Source: an uncultured Oscillospiraceae bacterium (lineage in GTDB: Bacteria > Bacillota > Clostridia > Oscillospirales > Oscillospiraceae). From it: 11,390 nt of DNA. The translations under genes and the position numbers were made by a program. Location of the stretch: NCBI GenBank assembly GCA_934593275.1, contig CAKTQE010000063.1, positions 1-11,390 on the forward strand, in the 5' to 3' direction. The notes beneath the pieces were generated by a model. That model was not told the origin of the DNA. It searched no databases and saw only the letters and a program-made list of their open reading frames with translations. Every line of letters starts with the position of its first letter. Within the stretch, counting starts at the first letter, position 1. Positions 6,313 through 11,390 of the stretch are shown here, in pieces.

Positions 6313-6341
6313 AACCCCCAGAGCCTTTGGCCCTGGGGGTT
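6313..6341 (-). terminator. Hairpin 20 bases after the GLUG gene, possible terminator without a T-tract
   Basis: A 9-bp perfect stem (AACCCCCAG at 6313-6321 with CTGGGGGTT at 6333-6341) continues inward after one mismatch with GCC/GGC around a TTT loop. It begins 20 bases after the GLUG stop codon, where a terminator is expected. However, the minus strand after it reads AAACGATTGG, not a T-run, so it is not a standard intrinsic terminator. It may act as an mRNA 3' stabiliser, a weak terminator, or part of a leader for what follows. Confidence 0.45.
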
Positions 6342-6361
6342 TGAACCGTTTGGGGGATGTT

Positions 6362-9016
6362 TTATTTCTTCTTTTTCCGCTTTTTCACAACAACCAGCAG
6401 CACAGCCCCGGCGACTGCTACCGCGGCGACTGCCGCACACAGGAGGATGGGGGTGGTGGAGGTTTTTTCTTTCAGGGCCACATCGAATTCCAGACCATGG
6501 GCGGGGAAGGTCAGGTAGCTGCCGTCCTGGGTGCAGTCGGTTTCCTGCCAGCCGCTGCCGTCGCTTACATACAGGCGGTAGGACTTCTTCTTGTCCGGCA
6601 TTCTCAAATGGATGGTGTGGCCGGTTTCGCCGTCATCGGGCAGGGTCAGCCCAATGCCGAAGGTGGCACCCTGGGGCAGGTCTGTGAGTTCCTGAATGGC
6701 AATGTCCTCCCCGGAGACAAAGGCACCCTGGGCCAGGGCAATGGGCAGCTGGCCGGTTTCGCTGCCGGTGTCTGCGGCGGCTTGCAGGGCGGTGTATTCT
6801 GCCAGAACGGTCTTGTCGGACTGAATATGCTCCGGGTCAAAATCCGCCCAGATGCCGTTGTATCCCTCTTTTTTCGGAACTTCCGGAATATCTTTCAGGG
6901 TGCCGTTGTAGTTCACCCGCCGGGTGAAGACCTGATCTTCGGCAACGAAGGTCAGCACCATTTTTCCAAAGTATTCCGGCACGTCTTCCAGCTTCATAAG
7001 AGCCGGGTAGGAAATGGGCTGTGCGCTGCCGTCATAGCTGATGCCGTCAATACCCCCTTGGTCCGGGGTCTCCACAAAGAAGTTGCCGCTGGACTCGCCG
7101 CCCTCGGTCAGCTTGCCGCAGATGGCACCGGTATACTCCCCGGGGTTTTCCAGGGTGACGATGGCCCGGTTGTCTTCCAGCTGGGAGGCCTCTCCCGCAA
7201 TGCCGCCCACCAGGCTGTTGCCGGATACATGGCACTTGGCCCAGTTCTGGGAAATCTGGTTTTTGGAACGGCCAATGATGCCGCCGACCCAGCTGGCATC
7301 CGGGGAATCCACGGTGCCGTAGGACTGGCAGCCCACCACAGCTCCCAGGGTGGAACGTCCGGCAATGCCCCCGGCGCACTGCTTTTTGGCCTGGACAGTC
7401 CCCCGGTTCTGGCACTGATACACCAGGGCCCGGGTCAGGAAGGTGAAGTTCAGAGAGGTCTCTCCCTCAATGGACAGATCGTCCTCCGGGTCTAAGGAAT
7501 TCTCCCGGGACAAGGCTCCCACGATGCCCCCGGCGTTGATGTCGGCGTAGACGGCACCGTAGTTGATGCAGTCCCGGATTTTACCGGCGGAGTCCTGGCC
7601 CATGTCGTCACCGGATACGTCCTGCATGAGATTTTCGTTTTCTTCCCGTCCGCTCATCACGTTGATGACCCGCTGCATCTGGCTGCTGAGGGCTTGCAGG
7701 TCCGAAATCACCTGACCGCCCTGTTCCGCGGCGGACTGGCTCACGGAGCTGATCTGCCACACCAGATCCCCCATCTGGTCGCCCAGGGTACCGGCGGCGG
7801 CCCAGATCTCGTCCTTGCCGCTGTCGCTGATGTCAAAGTCCGGCAGCCAGTCGTCCTCGTCCGGGGGTGTGATGGTGGTATTGTCCCGGGCCACGCCCAG
7901 AAGATAATCAATGGCGTTCAAGGTGTTGTTCATGGAGGCTTCCACCTCCACCAGGCCGTTTTGCAGGGTGGCGTTGGTCTGGCTCGCGTCATAGGCCGCC
8001 TGGTTTAAAATGCCCTGGGCGGTTTGCAGTTCCTTTTCCAGCTTTTGCAGGGTGTCTTCGCTGTAGACAAGCATGTTGTTGGGTTCCATCTGGCCCAGAA
8101 CGCCGCCGCCCTCTTTTCGGGCCTGGACTTCTCCGTAGTTCACGCAGTCGGCCATAAAGCCGCTGCTACTCCCCGCCACGCCGCCGATGTTGTAGCCCGT
8201 GTGGGGGTAGCCCACATTTCCCTCGTTGCGGCACAGCCGCAGAACGCCGCTGCTACTCCCCGCCACGCCGCCGATGTCCGAGCCGTTCAGTTTCCCATCG
8301 TCACTGGTGATCCGGGGGATGGTAATGTCCTCAATGGACAGTGTTTCCGACGGCAGCACCGTATTGACGTTGGCCTTGTTCACGCAGTTATACACCACGC
8401 CCTGGTTTTCGCCTACGATGCCGCCCAGGCTCTTGCTGCCCCGGATGTAGCCTCTCATGGTGCAGTTGTCCATCCGTCCGGAGACCTGGTTTACCCCCGC
8501 AATGCCGCCTACCTGGCTGGCACCGCAGACCGCTCCATAGAAGCTGATGTTTTCCAAGGTGCCGGCGTTGACACCTACGAGACCTCCTATCTGGGTAGAG
8601 CTGCCCGCGGGAGTCACCCGGCCAATCAGCTGCAAATTCTTTACCGTGGCCCCTTGCTGGATGTAGCGGAACAGGCCCCGGACGGAACCGTCTAAGTCAA
8701 TGGTAATGCCGTAGATTTTGTGGTTCTGGCCGTCAAAAATGCCGCCGAAAGTGGGGATCATCAGGTTTTTGTGGTCTTTTAAATCAATGTCCGTTTTCAG
8801 CGTGACCCGGAGATCCCGGCTGGCACTGTCCAGGCGGCACAGCTCCGCCAACGCTTCCAGGTCCGCTACACTGGATACGGAATAGTCGGTATAGTTGGTG
8901 GGAGAACTCTGTTCTTCCTGTTGTTCCTCTTCCGCCGGAACAGAAAAAGGCAGCAGCGGAACCAGGATCAGGCCCAGACACAGGGCGCAGATGCCTCGGC
9001 GCAAGTTTTTATTCAT
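6362..9016 (-). CDS. Secreted, membrane-anchored GLUG-repeat protein with a helical insert
   Basis: This 884-residue surface protein is of unknown exact function. It has a signal peptide (hydrophobic 9-26, probable cut after VPA at 26-28), an acidic linker, then a beta-repeat region of GLUG-like units (GGIAGVN, GGIVGEN, GGVAGSSSG) at about 85-310. A helical, Gln/Asn/Ser-rich insert follows at about 316-460, then more GLUG units at 478-650. Residues 688-742 resemble a Listeria-Bacteroides (InlB B/Flg_new) repeat. The protein ends with one membrane helix (about 857-877) and a KKRKKKK stop-transfer tail, so almost all of it lies outside the cell. There is no LPXTG. Many repeats carry a cysteine in an NCxNxGxV context. 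I chose the ATG at 9016, preceded by GGAGGAGGGG with 7 bases of spacing, over an ATG at 9043. It overlaps the upstream MMPL gene by 8 bp, so the two are co-translated and probably act together. Confidence 0.85.
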   Translation of the reverse strand: MNKNLRRGICALCLGLILVPLLPFSVPAEEEQQEEQSSPTNYTDYSVSSVADLEALAELCRLDSASRDLRVTLKTDIDLKDHKNLMIPTFGGIFDGQNHKIYGITIDLDGSVRGLFRYIQQGATVKNLQLIGRVTPAGSSTQIGGLVGVNAGTLENISFYGAVCGASQVGGIAGVNQVSGRMDNCTMRGYIRGSKSLGGIVGENQGVVYNCVNKANVNTVLPSETLSIEDITIPRITSDDGKLNGSDIGGVAGSSSGVLRLCRNEGNVGYPHTGYNIGGVAGSSSGFMADCVNYGEVQARKEGGGVLGQMEPNNMLVYSEDTLQKLEKELQTAQGILNQAAYDASQTNATLQNGLVEVEASMNNTLNAIDYLLGVARDNTTITPPDEDDWLPDFDISDSGKDEIWAAAGTLGDQMGDLVWQISSVSQSAAEQGGQVISDLQALSSQMQRVINVMSGREENENLMQDVSGDDMGQDSAGKIRDCINYGAVYADINAGGIVGALSRENSLDPEDDLSIEGETSLNFTFLTRALVYQCQNRGTVQAKKQCAGGIAGRSTLGAVVGCQSYGTVDSPDASWVGGIIGRSKNQISQNWAKCHVSGNSLVGGIAGEASQLEDNRAIVTLENPGEYTGAICGKLTEGGESSGNFFVETPDQGGIDGISYDGSAQPISYPALMKLEDVPEYFGKMVLTFVAEDQVFTRRVNYNGTLKDIPEVPKKEGYNGIWADFDPEHIQSDKTVLAEYTALQAAADTGSETGQLPIALAQGAFVSGEDIAIQELTDLPQGATFGIGLTLPDDGETGHTIHLRMPDKKKSYRLYVSDGSGWQETDCTQDGSYLTFPAHGLEFDVALKEKTSTTPILLCAAVAAVAVAGAVLLVVVKKRKKKK
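8159..8277 (-). repeat. In-frame 87-bp repeat with 32-base identical cores in the GLUG gene
   Basis: Identical 32-base blocks lie at 8159-8190 and 8246-8277, 87 bases (29 codons) apart. Both encode the repeat core IGGVAGSSSG (residues 248-257 and 277-286). The sequences between them differ, as do the residues that follow. Identity at the DNA level, when other repeats in the same gene match only as protein, points to recent duplication or gene conversion. Confidence 0.9.
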
Positions 9017-11390
9017 CCTTTTTCCCCTCCTCCAATGCTTCATGCTCCTCCATCATCTCCACGTCCCCGGTGGCGATGGAGGCGTTGATCTGACCGGTGA
9101 GTACGCCGTGGACTTCCGCGTCAATAATGCCGCTGATATAGCCCCGGACTCTGCCGTTGACGTGCATGGTGCCGCTGGCCTGCCGGACCTTCCGGTCCAG
9201 GGCGGGCATTTCGAAGCTGGTCCGCTCAATGATGGTATCACCCAGCACCAATATCTGGGGCAGCACCGCCAGAACCAGCACAATGGATATAATGGTACCC
9301 CGACCCAGGCAGTCGCCAATGGTGGCGATCACGGGGTTGGTGGTCATGACGGCAATCAGGCTGCCCGCCGCCGCCAGAATGGAGCCGGAGGTGAAAATCG
9401 TGGGGAAGGAGGCATTCAGGGCCTCCACAATGGCCCGCTTGGGGGGATACTGGGCTTTCATTTCCGTGTAGTGGCTGGAAATAACGATGGCGTAGTCAAT
9501 GTTGGCACCCATCTGAATGGAGTTGACGATCAGGTAGCCCAGGAAGTACAGCGGGGTATTGCGAATGGCAGGTACCGAGAAGTTGATCCAGATACTGCCC
9601 TGAATCACCAGAATCAGCAGCACCGGCAGACCCGCGGACTTAAAGGTAAAGAGCAGAATCAACATGACAAACAGGGCCGACAGCACGGAGATCAGCAGAT
9701 TGTCCTCAATAAAGGAGGAGCTTAAGTCCATGGCACTGGTGCTGTTGCCTACAATATAAAAGTCTTCCGGGTAGTAAGAGCGCACCAGGTCGTGAAGCTC
9801 GTTCATAAAGTCTTCCGTGGCCGTTCCCTCTTCCGGCAAATCCAGGTAGACCACCATCCGGCTGTACCGGTCACTTTGCAGCTGCAATTTGGCCTGGTCC
9901 AGCTGGTCAAAGAGGTCATCCAGGGTGTCCTGGATGTCGCTGTCTAAGCGGATGTTGCCGTTCTCCATCTGCTGTTTCAGGAACAGGAACATGTCAAACA
10001 GGGGTACTTTGTAGGCACCGATGCCGTTGATCAGTTCGCCATACTGGCTGTTGTTTGTTGCGTAGGCGGTGTAGAGCAGCTGGGCCACCTCATAGTCCAG
10101 CCCCGCCAACTCGGAAAACTGCCGGGGGGTCAGGGCGTCGGTCAGCACGTAGCCGTCCATGGCCTCAATGTTGGCAAGACCCATGGTGGATTTGACCCGG
10201 GGGTCTTTGTCCAGGGTTTCCAGAATGGAGCCTTCCTTGTCATAGTCCCCGGCGGGAACCATGACGGCCACCATATTGTTGTAGCCAAAGGTGTGCTTGA
10301 TTTTCTGCACCGCCACCTGTTTTTCGCTTTGCTTGGCGGTGGTCAGTTCGTTGTAGCTGTAGGCATAGGGGCATCTGTTGGCAAAGACACAGGCCACCAC
10401 CGTAATGGCCACAAACAGGGGCGGCACAATAAACCGGGTCTTGACATCAAACTTGCCGATGGCGGTGATTTTGGGCAGCAGTTCCTTGTGCTGGGTTTTG
10501 TCAATGCGCTTGGAAAACAGCATCAGAAGCCCCGGCATCAGGGTAAATACAGAAAGCAGGCTCAGCAAAATGGCCTTGATCAGCACCACGGCCATGTCCA
10601 GGCCAATGCCGAAGTGCATGAACGCCAGGGCCGCCAGACCGGAAATGGTGGTCAGGGAGCTGGAAGAGATTTCCGGAATGGCCTTGCTGAGAGCCTCAAT
10701 ACAGGCCTCCCGGGTATCCAGTGTGGCGTGTTCCGCGGAAAACCGGTGGCACAGGATGATGGCATAGTCAATGGCCAGGGCCAGCTGCAGCACCACGGTA
10801 ACGGAATTGGAAATAAAGCTGATCTTGCCGCACAGGAAGTTGGTGCCCATGTTGAGCAGAGCCGCCGCGCCAAAGGTCATCACCAGCACGGGAACCTCCA
10901 TATAGGCCTTGGAGGTCAGGGTCAGCACCACCACGATGATCACCGCGGCAATGAGAACAATGACCCCCATTTCCTTGGCCAGGTCCGCGGAGGTGTCTTC
11001 ACCTACGGTGGTATCCACATAGCTGTCATAGGGTTCCAAAAGGGCGTTGATTTTCTCCATGGCGGCAAGGCTCACCGGGTCCGTCTCCGTGCCGTCAAAG
11101 GATACATCCAGCAGTGCCGCCGTATCCCGGTAGTGGTCCTGGGTGTCGTCAAAGGTCACCCGGGATACCCCCTCCAACTCCCCAATCTGGTCCGCCAGAG
11201 CCTGGGCGCGGGTGGAGGTGACGTTGGCGATCATCACCCGGGCGGAGCCGTAGGTGATAAAATTGTCATTCATCACCGTCAGACCCTGCCGGGTCTCCGT
11301 ATCCTCCGGCAAATAGGTGGTGATGTCATTTTCCACCTCCACCCAGTTCCGGGAAAACAGACTGAACACCAGGGCCACAATGTAGAGCAG
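9009..11390 (-). CDS. MMPL/RND-family membrane transporter, N-terminus cut by window edge
   Basis: This is a large inner-membrane transporter of the MMPL branch of the RND superfamily, whose members move lipids or other hydrophobic molecules using the proton gradient. The visible part is 793 residues; the frame is open to base 11390 with no stop, and the first visible residues belong to membrane helix 1, so only about 10-25 residues are missing. Counting from the first visible residue, an outside domain (about 15-138) is followed by helices at about 141-292, helix 7 at about 320-339, a second outside domain (340-562, with a coiled, Gln/Asp-rich middle) and helices 8-12 (565-720). The paired IDY motifs expected in helices 4 and 10 are present (Asp208-Tyr209 and Asp632-Tyr633). 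The cytoplasmic tail has an unusual glycine-alternating stretch (740-777) and an acidic end. The gene overlaps the GLUG gene by 8 bp. Substrate unknown. Confidence 0.92.
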   Translation of the reverse strand: MLYIVALVFSLFSRNWVEVENDITTYLPEDTETRQGLTVMNDNFITYGSARVMIANVTSTRAQALADQIGELEGVSRVTFDDTQDHYRDTAALLDVSFDGTETDPVSLAAMEKINALLEPYDSYVDTTVGEDTSADLAKEMGVIVLIAAVIIVVVLTLTSKAYMEVPVLVMTFGAAALLNMGTNFLCGKISFISNSVTVVLQLALAIDYAIILCHRFSAEHATLDTREACIEALSKAIPEISSSSLTTISGLAALAFMHFGIGLDMAVVLIKAILLSLLSVFTLMPGLLMLFSKRIDKTQHKELLPKITAIGKFDVKTRFIVPPLFVAITVVACVFANRCPYAYSYNELTTAKQSEKQVAVQKIKHTFGYNNMVAVMVPAGDYDKEGSILETLDKDPRVKSTMGLANIEAMDGYVLTDALTPRQFSELAGLDYEVAQLLYTAYATNNSQYGELINGIGAYKVPLFDMFLFLKQQMENGNIRLDSDIQDTLDDLFDQLDQAKLQLQSDRYSRMVVYLDLPEEGTATEDFMNELHDLVRSYYPEDFYIVGNSTSAMDLSSSFIEDNLLISVLSALFVMLILLFTFKSAGLPVLLILVIQGSIWINFSVPAIRNTPLYFLGYLIVNSIQMGANIDYAIVISSHYTEMKAQYPPKRAIVEALNASFPTIFTSGSILAAAGSLIAVMTTNPVIATIGDCLGRGTIISIVLVLAVLPQILVLGDTIIERTSFEMPALDRKVRQASGTMHVNGRVRGYISGIIDAEVHGVLTGQINASIATGDVEMMEEHEALEEGKKDE
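9060..9173 (-). other. Glycine-alternating beta-rich tail of the MMPL protein
   Basis: This stretch encodes residues 740-777 of the visible MMPL protein, after the last membrane helix. Hydrophobic residues alternate with small and glycine residues (NGRVRGYISG, HGVLTGQINA), giving two or three repeats of a V-x-G-x-(I/V)-x-(G/A) pattern. This resembles the strand pattern of bactofilin-type (DUF583) beta-helices, but it is too short to be a full bactofilin domain. It should lie in the cytoplasm. The similarity is by eye only. Confidence 0.45.

Noticed and set aside
6254..7495. A 413-codon plus-strand open frame opposite the GLUG gene
   Set aside because: It is the reverse of the GLUG repeats, which are rich in Gly and Ala codons and leave the opposite strand open. 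No domain and no start signals are seen.

Overview
The window looks like chromosomal DNA from a GC-rich, low-motility-type gut Clostridia relative (Oscillospiraceae/Ruminococcaceae-like). The grounds are strong AGGAGG-type ribosome binding sites, Bacillota-like versions of Upp, RF1 and RlmA, a secreted NodB-type deacetylase, short paired chromate-family transporters, and large MMPL and GLUG envelope proteins. Assignment to a genus is not possible from the sequence alone.

Left edge (1-469). The first five codons of an unidentified minus-strand gene leave the window at base 1, with a ribosome binding site and an extended -10 promoter upstream. About 260 bases of non-coding DNA follow, packed with short perfect hairpins (an intergenic repeat cluster), and then a bidirectional hairpin terminator.

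Housekeeping operon (4233-414, minus strand). A good sigma-A-type promoter drives rlmA, prfA, tsaE, tsaB and upp, ending at the terminator at 414-454. Four of the five genes serve translation: 23S rRNA methylation, stop-codon recognition and t6A tRNA modification. The fifth salvages uracil.

Divergent gene (4263-4958, plus strand). A secreted polysaccharide deacetylase starts at a TTG codon. Its 3' end overlaps, tail to tail, the last gene of the next operon.

Transport operon (6164-4942, minus strand). A near-consensus promoter with a 12-bp palindrome over its -35 box drives two half-size CHR-family (chromate transporter-like) genes, coupled by an ATGA stop/start overlap. They probably work as a heterodimer. 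The 278 bases upstream hold this promoter, a strong hairpin and a six-codon micro-ORF.

Envelope module (11390-6362, minus strand). A large MMPL/RND-type membrane transporter, cut at its N-terminus by the window edge, overlaps by 8 bp a gene for an 884-residue secreted, C-terminally membrane-anchored GLUG-repeat protein with a helical insertion in its beta-repeat region. This pair is the least conventional part of the window and the best candidate for an undescribed system. The transporter's C-terminal tail has an odd glycine-alternating beta-rich pattern, and the GLUG protein has a cysteine at a recurring repeat position and a recent in-frame 87-bp repeat.
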